In this document: piece by piece, positions 23,863-32,832 of the stretch
Numbering within the stretch: the first letter of the stretch is position 1
How the letters are laid out: each line of letters begins with the position of its first letter
The notes under the pieces: model-generated
What the model saw: the letters and a program-made list of their open reading frames with translations, nothing else
What the model was told of the DNA's origin: nothing
Database searches by the model: none
Translations under genes and position numbers: made by a program
Source of the DNA: Phycisphaerales bacterium
Lineage (GTDB): Bacteria; Planctomycetota; Phycisphaerae; Phycisphaerales; SM1A02
Direction: 5' to 3'
DNA length: 64,000 bases
NCBI GenBank assembly: GCA_009692045.1
Contig: SIAA01000002.1
Span: forward strand, 60,348 to 124,347

Positions 23863-24797
23863 TGCAACGGCCTTTGCAGTTTATGACGGATCACCACGGC
23901 AATCGTGTTGAAGAGAGCGAGAATCGCCAGCTGGACGATGATCGCCGCCGCTGCCAGGGTGTGGAACTCCTCCTGGGGACGCTGCGCCCAGTTGAATATC
24001 TGCAGCGGCAGCACGGTGAAGTCGCTCATCAGGTTGGTGGGAGTGGTGAACATCAGCAGGACTCCGCCCAGAACTAGCAGAGGCGCTGCTTCGCCAATAG
24101 CGCGACTGATGGCCAGAATCGCTCCCGTCATGATGGTGGGAACAGCTGCGGGGAGAGTGATAGTTCGCACCATCTGCCACCGCGTCGCCCCCAGCGCCAT
24201 GGCACCCTGCCTAAGCGAGTTGGGCACGGAGCGCAGCGCTTCCTGGCTGGCAACAATCACTATGGGCAGTACCACCAGCATGAGGGTGAGGCCGCCCGCA
24301 AGTACACCAGCACCCAGAGGGAGTTGCAGGTAGAAGAACGATTCCTCATTGCCGATGCAAATGGGATCATCGGGGGCCCGCAGACCGAACATGCGAGTGA
24401 AAGCAGTGAGTCCGATGATGCCGTAGACAATGCTGGGCACCCCAGAGAGATTGGTGATGTTCAGGCGAATGAAGCTGGTGAGCCGGGATTTCGCGGCGAA
24501 CTCTTCCAAGTAGACGGCGGTAGCAATCCCCACCGGCAGAGCTGTCATGGCGCAGATAGTGCAGACCCACACTGATCCCCAGAGCGGGGCCTTGATCCCG
24601 GCCTGAGCCGGCTTGCGCGAGGCGAATGAATCGAGAAACTGGGGCGAGAGCCTCTGCCAACCCTCGGCGATGATTGAGGTCAGCAATGCCGCGAGAATCA
24701 ACATGGCCAGACTGGTGGCCGCGAGACAGACAAACAAGAACAAGCGGTTGCTCAGCAGGCGCCGACTAGCCGGGATGGTTGCGGCGAGAGCGGTCAC
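23859..24797 (-). CDS. pstA: Phosphate ABC transporter permease PstA
   Basis: This permease of about 312 residues has six hydrophobic helices and the PstA blocks [13 protein letters not shown] and [40 protein letters not shown] (ATPase-contact loop). I chose the GTG at 24797, which overlaps the pstC stop by 4 bases; an ATG at 24842 would add 15 residues and overlap pstC by 49. It pairs with PstC to form the phosphate channel. Confidence 0.93.
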   Translation of the reverse strand: MTALAATIPASRRLLSNRLFLFVCLAATSLAMLILAALLTSIIAEGWQRLSPQFLDSFASRKPAQAGIKAPLWGSVWVCTICAMTALPVGIATAVYLEEFAAKSRLTSFIRLNITNLSGVPSIVYGIIGLTAFTRMFGLRAPDDPICIGNEESFFYLQLPLGAGVLAGGLTLMLVVLPIVIVASQEALRSVPNSLRQGAMALGATRWQMVRTITLPAAVPTIMTGAILAISRAIGEAAPLLVLGGVLLMFTTPTNLMSDFTVLPLQIFNWAQRPQEEFHTLAAAAIIVQLAILALFNTIAVVIRHKLQRPLQ

Positions 24798-25759
24798 TCG
24801 TACTCCTCGCGGAAGCGGCGAAGAATCATGCCGCCCATGCAAGTCATGATCATGGTGATGGCGAACAGAGTGGTAGCAACGGCGTAGCTCGACTTGTATT
24901 CGATGCCTTCACTGGTGGCGTCGCCCAGAAATATCTGCACCATGTAGGCCGTCATGGTTTGTACCTGCTGCGATGGATCCGCGGTCAGGTGGGCGAGCCC
25001 GCCCGCGGCGAGCGCCACGATCATGGTCTCACCGATGGCGCGGGTGATTGCCAGCAGGAACGCTGCCATCACCCCGCTGAGCGCCGCCGGGACCACCACC
25101 TTGACGCTGACATCAAACTTGGTGGCACCCAGAGCGTAGGCCCCGTCTCTCAGAGCTCGCGGCACGGCGCGAAGTGCGTCTTCACTGAGCGAGCAGACGA
25201 TGGGCAACACCATGATGCCAACGGCGAGTCCGCCCGCCATAGCGCTGTAGGTGCCAAACCGTTCGCCCACCCCTAAGGGAAGATTCTGCAGAATGTGCGG
25301 CGAAATATAGGTGAGCGCGAAAAACCCATAGACAACGGTGGGTACGCCAGCCAACACCTCCAGCATCGCCTTGAGCCAGGTCCGCACTCGGCTGGGCGCG
25401 TACTCGCTCAGGTACACAGCGACGAGCAGGCCGATGGGCAGGGCGAAGATGGCCGCAATCCCCGTCACTAGCAGCGTGCCGCTTACCAGAGGCAGTACGC
25501 CGAATTGTTTCTTTGCCCCCAGCAGCGGTGTCCACTCAGTGCCCGTCAGAAATCCCCAGAGGCTCACGCCTTCGGTACTAGAGGTGAAGAAGCTGAGCGA
25601 TTCATTCAGCAGCACCACGATGATGGCACCGGTGATGAAGATGCTCAGTGCCGCGCAGCCTCGGAGCGTCCATACGACAACAAACTCACTCAGCCCCCGC
25701 ATGAATCGGGAGCGGGGCCGACCCATCGCTGCGAAGTTGCTAGTGGCGAGTGTGGTCAT
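24794..25759 (-). CDS. pstC: Phosphate ABC transporter permease PstC
   Basis: This 321-residue permease has an N-terminal helix (AALSIFITGAIIVVLLNESL) and five more, with WTPLLGAKKQFGVLPLVSGTLLVTG, LAGVPTVVYGFFAL and ALGATKFDVSVKVVVPAALSGVMAAFLLAITRAIGETMIV, all typical of PstC. It begins 16 bases after pstS and is coupled to pstA. Confidence 0.95.
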   Translation of the reverse strand: MTTLATSNFAAMGRPRSRFMRGLSEFVVVWTLRGCAALSIFITGAIIVVLLNESLSFFTSSTEGVSLWGFLTGTEWTPLLGAKKQFGVLPLVSGTLLVTGIAAIFALPIGLLVAVYLSEYAPSRVRTWLKAMLEVLAGVPTVVYGFFALTYISPHILQNLPLGVGERFGTYSAMAGGLAVGIMVLPIVCSLSEDALRAVPRALRDGAYALGATKFDVSVKVVVPAALSGVMAAFLLAITRAIGETMIVALAAGGLAHLTADPSQQVQTMTAYMVQIFLGDATSEGIEYKSSYAVATTLFAITMIMTCMGGMILRRFREEYE

Positions 25760-25775
25760 TCTGCCTGCGGTGAAA

Positions 25776-26765
25776 TCACTTATACAGATCAGAGAAACTG
25801 CCGCCGATGTCTACGCCGTTCTGTACATAAACCGAGCCCGACTTGTGTGCCGTCCAGTTGGCGAGAGCAATCGCAGCAATCTTGGGAGGAAGCGGCACAT
25901 AGCCAACTTCCTCGGCCAATCCTGCGGCACTTGAGAGGTAATAGTCGACGAAGGCCTTTACCTCGGGCCTCTCCGCGCTATGGGTGTTCACATAAACGAA
26001 GAGCGGTCGGCTGAAGGGGACATAAGTTCCATCGATGACGGTCACCGGAGTCGGGGCAACTGCGCCAGCTCCGCCATCAACAGGCACAGCCCTAAGTTTG
26101 CTCGTGTTTTCGGCGAAGTAAGCCAGGCCGAAGTAACCGATAGAGTCAGTGTCGCCCGCAACTCCGGTCACCAGAGCGTTGTCATCTTCGCTCACGCTCA
26201 TGTCGCTGCGAATACTTCCCTCTTTACCAACCACCACCTCCTTGAAGTAGTCAAAGGTGCCGGAGTCCGTCCCGGGGCTGAACACCTTGATGGGGCGATC
26301 TGGCCAGGAGGCATCAACATCCTTCCAGGTCTTGGCGGTGCCGGTGGCGCTGTATATGTGCTTGATCTGGCCCACCGTCAGACTCTTCACCCAGCCATTC
26401 TTGGGATTGACCACGAAGGTGAGTGCGTCGAAGGCGACGGGAATCTCCACAAATGAAATGTTGTGCTTGGCAGCGATCGCCGCCTCGGCTGCCTTGATCG
26501 GTCGCGATGCCTCAGCGATGTCTATCTCTCCGGCGGTGAAGCGCTTGAATCCGCCACCGCTGCCGGAGACACCAACGGTGACACGGATCTTTGGTGCCAC
26601 CTTTGTGAATTCCTCGGTCACCGCTTCGGTGATGGGGTACAGCGTGCTTGAGCCATCCACGCGCACGACCCCCTTGATGGCGTGCAAATCTTGGTGATGA
26701 GTTGCGGCAACCAATGATGCCGCGCCGAGGGATAGAGCAAGTAAGAAAAGAGTTGATCTGATCAC
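25776..26765 (-). CDS. pstS: Periplasmic phosphate-binding protein PstS
   Basis: This 329-residue binding protein has a signal peptide (about 1-21) and the phosphate-binding loops VDGSSTLYP, GVSGSGGGFKRF, DIAEASRPI and SPGTDSGTFDYF. It captures phosphate for PstCAB. A Pho box lies some 60 bases upstream, ending inside the last codons of phoR, so pstS heads a PhoB-controlled operon. Confidence 0.95.
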   Translation of the reverse strand: MIRSTLFLLALSLGAASLVAATHHQDLHAIKGVVRVDGSSTLYPITEAVTEEFTKVAPKIRVTVGVSGSGGGFKRFTAGEIDIAEASRPIKAAEAAIAAKHNISFVEIPVAFDALTFVVNPKNGWVKSLTVGQIKHIYSATGTAKTWKDVDASWPDRPIKVFSPGTDSGTFDYFKEVVVGKEGSIRSDMSVSEDDNALVTGVAGDTDSIGYFGLAYFAENTSKLRAVPVDGGAGAVAPTPVTVIDGTYVPFSRPLFVYVNTHSAERPEVKAFVDYYLSSAAGLAEEVGYVPLPPKIAAIALANWTAHKSGSVYVQNGVDIGGSFSDLYK

Positions 26766-26815
26766 TGTGCGTCTCGCTGGTGGTTCTGGTCGGGCCGGTG
26801 AACAGAGCCAAGAGC

Positions 26816-26848
26816 AGTATCCCCCGCAAGTGTTCAGGAAGTGTTCAG
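26816..26848 (-). promoter_or_regulatory. Pho box (PhoB operator) and -10 of the pst operon
   Basis: On the minus strand two 11-base direct repeats follow each other: CTGAACACTTC (26848-26838) and CTGAACACTTG (26837-26827). Their 7+4 layout equals that of the known PhoB site (CTGTCAT with 4 spacer bases). A -10-like GATACT (26821-26816) follows at the distance where PhoB-dependent promoters have no -35. The site overlaps the phoR stop codon. Confidence 0.75.
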
Positions 26849-28279
26849 ATCAGATCTGGATTGCTGCAAAACTTCCCCTGAACGACGAGGGATTCTGAGC
26901 GCAAAGGAGCTTCCGACACCGAGTTCGCTCTGAGCGCTGACGGCGCCGCCGTGCACGGCAGCGATGTGCTTGACCAAGGCCAGACCGATCCCCGTGCCGC
27001 CCTGAGCGCTGCTGCGAGAGGCATCAACGCGAGAGAATCGATCAAACACTCGGGGGAGATGTTTCGCGGCAATGCCAGTGCCCCGATCGTCGATACGGAT
27101 TTCCGTCACGGTGACCCCCGACTCAACGGCCTCACTGGCAGTGATCGCAATCACACCGGTCTCGTGTGAGTGCTTGATGGCATTGGAGAGCAAGTTCAGC
27201 AGAGCCTGCTCTACCAGCAGTTGATTGCCCCACAGGGTCAGTTCCTGATCGCCGCGCGCCTCGACCTTGATCGATCGCGCCGCAGCTGCCAGACTCAACT
27301 GCTCAGTGATGGCTTCGATTAGCACGCCGACTCGCAGTGAGCGAAACTCTAGCCGCGCCGCTGCGCCCGGTTGTTCCAAACTCGCCAGCGCCAGGAGATC
27401 ATCAACCAGTGCTCCCAAGCGTTGGGAACTGTGCACGATTACTCCCAGAAACTTCTGGGCTTGCTCAACATCGGCGAACCCGATCTGCTGCAGAGTCTCG
27501 GCGTATCCCTTGATGCTGGTGATGGGAGTCCGAAGTTCGTGGCTGACATTGGCGGCGAAGTCGCTGCGCATGGACTCGAGGCGGCGAGTTCTGGTGATGT
27601 CCCCGAGTGCTATGAGGATGCCATCAACTGTGCCATCGCTCCGGCGCAGAGGTTCCGCCACCGCCTGCACGGCAGCGCCAGCGGGGCCTCCCAGTTGCAG
27701 TTCTGCAGAGTGCCCGCTGGCACTTCCGAGAGCCTCATCAACGAACCGATTCAACTCGGGTTGCCGGCACGCCTCCTGCAGAAGCCGACCGCGGTAGGCA
27801 CCGGGAACCAGCGCCAGCAAACGCTCGGCCGCGCCATTGGCCGACTTGATTCGCTGCTTGTCATCGAGGGCAACGAGTCCGTGTCCTACAGATCCGAATA
27901 CGGTTCGGAGCTCTTCGCATTCGCTCTCTGATCGCGCCAGCGCTTGGGAGGAGCTCCTAAGCGCCATCTCAGCGGCGCGGCCGATGCGGGCGAGTGAGTG
28001 ATCTGCGGGCCGCTCCAACCGCTGAGTGAAGTCTCCCTCTGCGATCGACTCAAGCCGATCCGCCATTTCCCGCGATTGCCAGCGTCTGCGCGAACTGGAG
28101 GCTGCCCATCCGATCCCAAGAAGCATCAGTGCCAGCAACAACCAAGTGCCTCGCGAGTCATCTTTGGTGGCGGCGAGAATCAGGCATAGAGCAACTGCGG
28201 GCAGGGTGACTGCGCGCACAAGCGAAGCAATGCGGGCATTGGTTGCGGGAGTCTCATGGCTGCGGCGCGAGTCCGACAT
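26834..28279 (-). CDS. phoR: Phosphate-regulon sensor histidine kinase PhoR
   Basis: With the ATG at 28279 the product has 481 residues: two N-terminal membrane helices (ALCLILAATKD region and TWLLLALMLLGIGWAAS), a HAMP-like piece (RLESIAEGDFTQRLERP), a PAS domain (about 125-230), the H-box VSHELRTPITSIKGY with the phosphorylated His, and a C-terminal ATPase (NLLSNAIKHS, DRGTGI, GGTGIGLALVKH). It phosphorylates PhoB when phosphate is low. A longer start at 28363 would overlap phoB and is not preferred. Confidence 0.94.
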   Translation of the reverse strand: MSDSRRSHETPATNARIASLVRAVTLPAVALCLILAATKDDSRGTWLLLALMLLGIGWAASSSRRRWQSREMADRLESIAEGDFTQRLERPADHSLARIGRAAEMALRSSSQALARSESECEELRTVFGSVGHGLVALDDKQRIKSANGAAERLLALVPGAYRGRLLQEACRQPELNRFVDEALGSASGHSAELQLGGPAGAAVQAVAEPLRRSDGTVDGILIALGDITRTRRLESMRSDFAANVSHELRTPITSIKGYAETLQQIGFADVEQAQKFLGVIVHSSQRLGALVDDLLALASLEQPGAAARLEFRSLRVGVLIEAITEQLSLAAAARSIKVEARGDQELTLWGNQLLVEQALLNLLSNAIKHSHETGVIAITASEAVESGVTVTEIRIDDRGTGIAAKHLPRVFDRFSRVDASRSSAQGGTGIGLALVKHIAAVHGGAVSAQSELGVGSSFALRIPRRSGEVLQQSRSDLNTS

Positions 28280-28289
28280 TTCCTGCAGC

Positions 28290-28994
28290 CTATACCGTGG
28301 GCGCTTCACAGAAGCGGTAGCCGACCCCGCGCACAGTCTCAACCGCGTCGGTGAGAGGGCCAAGTTTGCGCCTTACCGCCGTCACGTGAACATCCACGGT
28401 GCGACTCGACAATATGGTGTTGGCGCCGTGCACTGCAGCGATGATCTGATCGCGCGTTCGTACAAAGCCGGGGCGAAGTGCCAGATGTCGCAGCAACTCG
28501 AACTCGGTGATCGTCAGCTCGATCGGTGCGCCATCAACGGATACCACATGCCTAACGGCGTCGATCTGGAGTCTGCCGCCCAGCAGGCTGAGGACCCGGC
28601 CGCCGGCAGAATCCGCGGCACTGTTGCGGCGAAGGAGCGCCCGAACACGAGCCAGCAGCACGCGCGGGCTGAAGGGCTTGGTCATGTAGTCATCGGCGCC
28701 GAGTTCCAGTCCGGCGACAATGTCCGACTCGCTTCCCTTGGCAGTGAGCATGAGAATGGGGAGGTCGGCGTGCTCATTGTTGGCGCGTATGCGGCGGCAC
28801 ACCTCCAGTCCGTCGATTTCGGGCAGCATGAGATCGAGCAGCAGCAATGCAGGCTCCAGCACTTGTACTGACTCGAGGGCCTTGCGGCCCGAGCGTGCGA
28901 CACTTACCCGAAAGCCATCACGCTCAAGATGGAACTTGATGAGGTCGGCAATCTCAGCTTCGTCTTCAACTACAAGAACTGTTTCGGCGGACAT
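28290..28994 (-). CDS. phoB: Phosphate-regulon response regulator PhoB
   Basis: The product of 234 residues has a receiver domain (VEDEAEIADL acidic pocket, phospho-Asp in LLLLDLMLPEIDGLEVC, Lys in MTKPFSP) and a C-terminal winged-helix domain (ELTITEFELLRHLALRPG, SRTVDVHVTAVRRKLG, VRGVGYRF). Start 28994 is fixed by a good ribosome-binding site, GAGGAG, 8 bases ahead; an ATG at 29039 has none. It should bind the Pho box in front of pstS. Confidence 0.96.
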   Translation of the reverse strand: MSAETVLVVEDEAEIADLIKFHLERDGFRVSVARSGRKALESVQVLEPALLLLDLMLPEIDGLEVCRRIRANNEHADLPILMLTAKGSESDIVAGLELGADDYMTKPFSPRVLLARVRALLRRNSAADSAGGRVLSLLGGRLQIDAVRHVVSVDGAPIELTITEFELLRHLALRPGFVRTRDQIIAAVHGANTILSSRTVDVHVTAVRRKLGPLTDAVETVRGVGYRFCEAPTV

Positions 28995-29072
28995 GACTGC
29001 GGCTCCTCGATTGGCAAGATCAGGGTGATTGTCCCGCACCGAGATGCGAAGTGGCGGCTGCGACTGTCAAGA

Positions 29073-30218
29073 TCATGTGAGGATCGCCCTAGTCCAGAGC
29101 CCTTGCGTGCTGTGGGGGGCCCTCCCCGTCACCTGCGCGAGTGTCAAAGGTAGGCCGTCAGCAGCAAGGGCTCCAAGAACAGCCATTGCCATGGCTTCCC
29201 GAGCCTCGATGGGGATCCCGAGTTGATCTGACATCAGAGGCGGCTGGCTGGCACTGAGGTGCGCTCCCAGAGCTGCCGTGAGCGCCTGATTGCGGGCACC
29301 ACCGCCAGCGAGGACACACTCAAAGTCCTTGCCTGTGCCCGAGGAGTTCAAGTGGATGCTGCGGACGATTGTCACCGCAACCGCTTCGACAAGCGTTCGC
29401 ATGAGGTCATTTGGGCTGCACAGGAGAGCGAAGGAGTCAACTAGGGCGAAACCTTCATCGGCTGTTCCGAGAGATCGACCGGAGGCGGATTGAGCTGTCA
29501 GCAGATCGCTGAGACCCTGCAGCAGATCAGGATGAATGGAGCCAGCCTGCGCCGCCCGCCCGTTTTCATCGAAGGGAGTATGCAGGACACGCCGCGCCGC
29601 GTGATCGAGGAGTTGGTTGCAGAGACAAATGTCGAGGCCGCGAATCTCACTCAGTTGAGCATCTCGCGCAGGCAGCACCGTGGCGTTGGCGAATCCACCC
29701 AAGTTCACAATCGTTCGCTTCCGCTGGGCGCGGTACATGATCCAGTCGGAGAGCGGCGTGATGGGAGCACCCTGACCGCCGGCAGCGATATCGGCGCCGC
29801 GGAGTCCGCACAGCACTTGGCAGCCGAGAGCATGCGCGAGTGGGAAGGGATCGAACATCTGCCAAGAGTCGGGCGGTGCATGAAATACCGTTTGGCCGTG
29901 GGCCACCGCGAGATCGACCTTGAAAGCGGCGGCATCACCTACCCGAGCGAGATGTAGAGCCACGGCCCGCTCGGCCGTCTGGACATGAAACTCGGAGAGC
30001 AACCTACAGAGACGCGTCAGTTCTCCCGTAGTCATGGGTGTCTGGCGCAGGGCGGCACGCAGCTGCGGAGCCAAGTCTCCCAGTGCATGTGAGCAGTGAG
30101 AGAGCAGACGTGCTGAGAGGTCAAGTCCCTCGCCCTCGATGCGCACGAGGGCAGCGTCGATGGCATCGATGCTGGTACCGCTCATCAGTCCGAGTATGTA
30201 GCGCGGGCGACTCGTCAT
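29073..30218 (-). CDS. anmK: Anhydro-N-acetylmuramic acid kinase
   Basis: The product of 381 residues (start at MTSRPRYILGLMSGTS; an upstream ATG at 30275 adds unrelated residues) matches AnmK: LGLMSGTSIDAIDAALV, VAHGQTVFHAPP, QVLCGLRGADIAAGGQGAPITPLSDW, NLGGFAN, DICLCNQLLD and VLAGGGARN. It phosphorylates and opens 1,6-anhydro-MurNAc in recycling of cell-wall muropeptides. Its presence suggests turnover of peptidoglycan by lytic transglycosylases. It ends about 80 bases upstream of phoB. Confidence 0.93.
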   Translation of the reverse strand: MTSRPRYILGLMSGTSIDAIDAALVRIEGEGLDLSARLLSHCSHALGDLAPQLRAALRQTPMTTGELTRLCRLLSEFHVQTAERAVALHLARVGDAAAFKVDLAVAHGQTVFHAPPDSWQMFDPFPLAHALGCQVLCGLRGADIAAGGQGAPITPLSDWIMYRAQRKRTIVNLGGFANATVLPARDAQLSEIRGLDICLCNQLLDHAARRVLHTPFDENGRAAQAGSIHPDLLQGLSDLLTAQSASGRSLGTADEGFALVDSFALLCSPNDLMRTLVEAVAVTIVRSIHLNSSGTGKDFECVLAGGGARNQALTAALGAHLSASQPPLMSDQLGIPIEAREAMAMAVLGALAADGLPLTLAQVTGRAPHSTQGLWTRAILT

Positions 30219-30322
30219 TGCCAAGCGCACATTCTGACCGGAGTTCGCTGCGATAGCCACTAGGAGGGAATCCAAAACTGCTGCCGGGTTGTCGGCAAGG
30301 TGACCGCCGTTAGACTCCCCCC

Positions 30323-31294
30323 ATGCAAATGCGCATTCTTGTCACAGGCGGCGCGGGATTCTTGGGGAGTCACCTCTGCGATCGCCTCGTCAAGATGAAC
30401 TGCGATGTCATTTGCCTGGACAACTTTTTCACCAGTCAGAAGTCCAACATTGAGCACCTGCTTGACTGCCACAACTTTGAGTTGGTGCGCCACGATGTGG
30501 TGGATCCCTTCAAGTTCGAGGTGGATCGCATTTTCAATCTCGCGTGTCCGGCCGCTCCGGGGCACTATCAGTACAACCCGATCAAGACGGTGAAAACCAG
30601 CTTCATGGGTGCTCTCAACAGTCTGGGGCTTGCCAAGCGAGTTCGCGCGCGAATAGTGCATACCTCAACGAGCGAAGTATATGGTGACCCCGATGTGCAT
30701 CCGCAGTCGGAGAGCTATCGCGGCAATGTGAATCCCATTGGGCCGCGCGCCTGCTATGACGAGGGCAAGCGCGCCGCCGAGACACTCATGTTCGATTACC
30801 ACCGGATGCACAAGATCGACATCAAGGTCGTGCGCATCTTCAATACATATGGACCGCGCATGCATCCATATGACGGCAGGGTGGTGAGCAACTTCATTAG
30901 GCAAGCGCTCAACGGAGAGGACATCACCATCTATGGAGACGGGGCGCAGTCGCGCTCATTCTGCTTTGTTGATGACTTGGTTGACGGGTTACTGAGCACG
31001 ATGGAACTGCCTCGGGAGTTCACCGGCCCTATGAATCTCGGCAATCAGGATGAGTACACCATCAGGCAACTTGCGCAGGCGATAATCCGTCTCAGCGGCA
31101 GCAAGTCGAAGTTGGTGCAGGCTAGGCCGCTTCCCCAGGATGATCCTGCTCGGCGCCAGCCCGACACCACGCTTGCCAAGAAGATGGTGGGTTGGGATCC
31201 GAAAGTTGGCCTCGATGAGGGGTTGAGCCGCACGATTGCCTGGTTCAAGTCCATAGATATTGCCGAGTACCGGCCTCCGACCCCACAGTACTGA
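30323..31294 (+). CDS. UDP-glucuronate decarboxylase (UDP-xylose synthase) type epimerase
   Basis: This 323-residue short-chain dehydrogenase has the NAD loop [33 protein letters not shown], the catalytic STSEVYGD (Ser/Thr), and CYDEGKR with the YxxxK pair, then [10 protein letters not shown] and [19 protein letters not shown]. These blocks match UDP-xylose synthase best rather than UDP-galactose epimerase or dTDP-glucose dehydratase. It would supply UDP-xylose for surface polysaccharide. No glycan cluster is adjacent. Alternative start at 30329. Confidence 0.88.
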   Translation: MQMRILVTGGAGFLGSHLCDRLVKMNCDVICLDNFFTSQKSNIEHLLDCHNFELVRHDVVDPFKFEVDRIFNLACPAAPGHYQYNPIKTVKTSFMGALNSLGLAKRVRARIVHTSTSEVYGDPDVHPQSESYRGNVNPIGPRACYDEGKRAAETLMFDYHRMHKIDIKVVRIFNTYGPRMHPYDGRVVSNFIRQALNGEDITIYGDGAQSRSFCFVDDLVDGLLSTMELPREFTGPMNLGNQDEYTIRQLAQAIIRLSGSKSKLVQARPLPQDDPARRQPDTTLAKKMVGWDPKVGLDEGLSRTIAWFKSIDIAEYRPPTPQY

Positions 31295-31396
31295 GGCGCC
31301 AAGGCGGTTCTAGGTGGAAAAACGGGATGGGTCTCGCAGAAGCGGCCTGGCAGCCCCTAGAGTGACAAAATATCCCAAATATTTACCTAACAAACA

Positions 31397-31425
31397 TTGA
31401 CAAGCCGATGACTTTCGGCGATCCT
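31397..31425 (+). promoter_or_regulatory. Candidate recA promoter with internal palindrome
   Basis: A perfect -35 hexamer TTGACA (31397-31402) is followed after 17 bases by GATCCT, a weak -10. The spacer is filled by the inverted repeat GCCGA (31404-31408) and TCGGC (31415-31419), where a repressor could block polymerase. A second inverted repeat, AAATAT (31368-31373) with ATATTT (31379-31384), lies just upstream. Confidence 0.45.
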
Positions 31426-31459
31426 GACAAACACCGAACAATGGAAAGGACTCCAGAGT

Positions 31460-32662
31460 ATGAGCAACAACACCATCACCAAGCCCACAGCGCCAGTCCC
31501 CAGCACGAGCGCATCATCTAACACACGCATGCAGGAGAGCCCTCAGATGCAGAAGTCACCGATTGAGACCAAGCCCGCTGCTGTGAATCGCGCTAGCGCG
31601 GTTGGGGCGAAGGAGGACTCGAGCGAAGCCAAGGCGCGCCTGAAGGCGGTCGAGCAGGCAGTCGGGCAGATCGAGAAGGCGTTCGGCAAGGGCGCAATCA
31701 TGCGCCTTGACGGCGACAACATCACGCCGATTCCCTCGGTCTCCTCGGGTGCTCTCAGTTTGGATATTGCCCTTGGCGGGCGCGGCCTGCCCCGCGGGCG
31801 CATCATCGAAGTGTTCGGACCGGAGAGTTCGGGCAAGACGACTCTCGCCCTGACTGTTGCTGCCAATGTTCAGAAAACCGGGGGCACGGCGGCGTTCATC
31901 GATGCTGAGCACGCCCTCGATCCTTCTTGGGCCAAGCGGCTGGGCGTGAAACTTAACGACATGCTGGTATCGCAGCCAGACACAGGAGAGCAGGCGCTGG
32001 AGATTTGCGAGATGCTCGTGCGTTCAAACGCCGTAGACATCATCATCATTGACTCGGTCGCTGCGCTGATCCCCCGAGCGGAAATCGAGGGGGAAATGGG
32101 TGACAGCCATATGGGACTGCAGGCTCGCCTGATGAGTCAGGCCCTGCGCAAGCTCACCGGTGCGGTCGCCAAGAGTGAGTGCATCGTGGTGTTTATCAAT
32201 CAGCTTCGCGAGAAAATCGGCGTGATGTTCGGTTCGCCCGAGACCACTACCGGCGGTCGTGCGCTGAAGTTCTACTCAACCATTCGCATCGACATCAGGC
32301 GAATCGGTGCCATCAAGGATGGCGAGCGCAATGTCGGAAACCGAGTGCGGGCCAAGATCGTGAAGAACAAAATCGCTCCGCCCTTCCGCGAAGCCGAGTT
32401 TGACATCATGTTCGACGAGGGCATCAGCATCACCGGTGACTTGATCGATCTGGCTGTTGCTGACGGTGTTGTGGACAAGTCGGGTTCGTGGTTCAGCTAC
32501 GGCGCCGTTAGGCTCGGTCAAGGCCGCGAGGCATCAAAATTGTTCTTGCGCGAGAATCCCGACCTCTTCAAGGAGATTCGCGCTGTAGTGTTGGCGCGGC
32601 GCATGCAGCCTGGGGCGCCCTCTTCGACCAAGGCACCTACTGCCAGCGGGCACGACGACTAG
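31460..32662 (+). CDS. recA: RecA recombinase with long N-terminal extension
   Basis: This 400-residue ATPase drives homologous recombination and the SOS response. Core motifs are [13 protein letters not shown], Walker [11 protein letters not shown] near residue 121, [16 protein letters not shown], Walker [25 protein letters not shown], and loop 2 region [14 protein letters not shown]. Compared with the usual 350 residues the N-terminus has about 55 extra residues rich in Ser, Thr, Pro and Ala ([13 protein letters not shown] onward), probably disordered. A ribosome-binding site AAAGGA precedes the ATG. A tRNA-Leu gene follows. Confidence 0.97.
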   Translation: MSNNTITKPTAPVPSTSASSNTRMQESPQMQKSPIETKPAAVNRASAVGAKEDSSEAKARLKAVEQAVGQIEKAFGKGAIMRLDGDNITPIPSVSSGALSLDIALGGRGLPRGRIIEVFGPESSGKTTLALTVAANVQKTGGTAAFIDAEHALDPSWAKRLGVKLNDMLVSQPDTGEQALEICEMLVRSNAVDIIIIDSVAALIPRAEIEGEMGDSHMGLQARLMSQALRKLTGAVAKSECIVVFINQLREKIGVMFGSPETTTGGRALKFYSTIRIDIRRIGAIKDGERNVGNRVRAKIVKNKIAPPFREAEFDIMFDEGISITGDLIDLAVADGVVDKSGSWFSYGAVRLGQGREASKLFLRENPDLFKEIRAVVLARRMQPGAPSSTKAPTASGHDD

Positions 32663-32685
32663 CGCCGCAGCGCCGCAGCGCCGCC
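32662..32685 (+). repeat. Short 8-base tandem repeat after recA
   Basis: GCGCCGCA occurs twice, followed by a third copy GCGCCGCC, directly at the recA stop codon. It is too short to assign a role and may be replication slippage in GC-rich spacer. Confidence 0.5.
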
Positions 32686-32711
32686 GGAGCCGCTAACATT
32701 CCCCATTCGCT

Positions 32712-32798
32712 GCGGATGTGGCGAAATTGGCAGACGCGCAAGATTCAGGTTCTTGTGGGGCTTAACACCCCGTGGAGGTTCAAGTCCTCTTATCCGCA
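32712..32798 (+). tRNA. tRNA-Leu (CAG)
   Basis: The 87-base sequence folds as a class II tRNA: acceptor GCGGATG pairs with TATCCGC, anticodon stem CAAGA/TCTTG encloses loop TTCAGGT with anticodon CAG (reads CTG), the long variable arm GGGG/CCCC is typical of leucine, and the T arm is GAGG-TTCAAGT-CCTC. Discriminator base A at 32798. CCA is not encoded. Confidence 0.96.
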
Positions 32799-32801
32799 CT
32801 T

Positions 32802-32832
32802 CACGAAGCTCGGCTAACCGCCGGGCTTCGTG
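32802..32832. terminator. Possible bidirectional terminator between tRNA-Leu and mutS
   Basis: CACGAAGC (32802-32809) pairs with GCTTCGTG (32825-32832), with CGG/CCG pairing inside. The stem follows the tRNA by 3 bases and overlaps the last codons of the convergent mutS. The flanking T-runs are poor (GGCTTTATC), so this is tentative. Confidence 0.4.

Noticed and set aside
29047..29070. TTGACA on the minus strand upstream of phoB as a promoter
   Set aside because: The hexamer is there but no acceptable -10 follows at 16-18 bases, so I did not list it.
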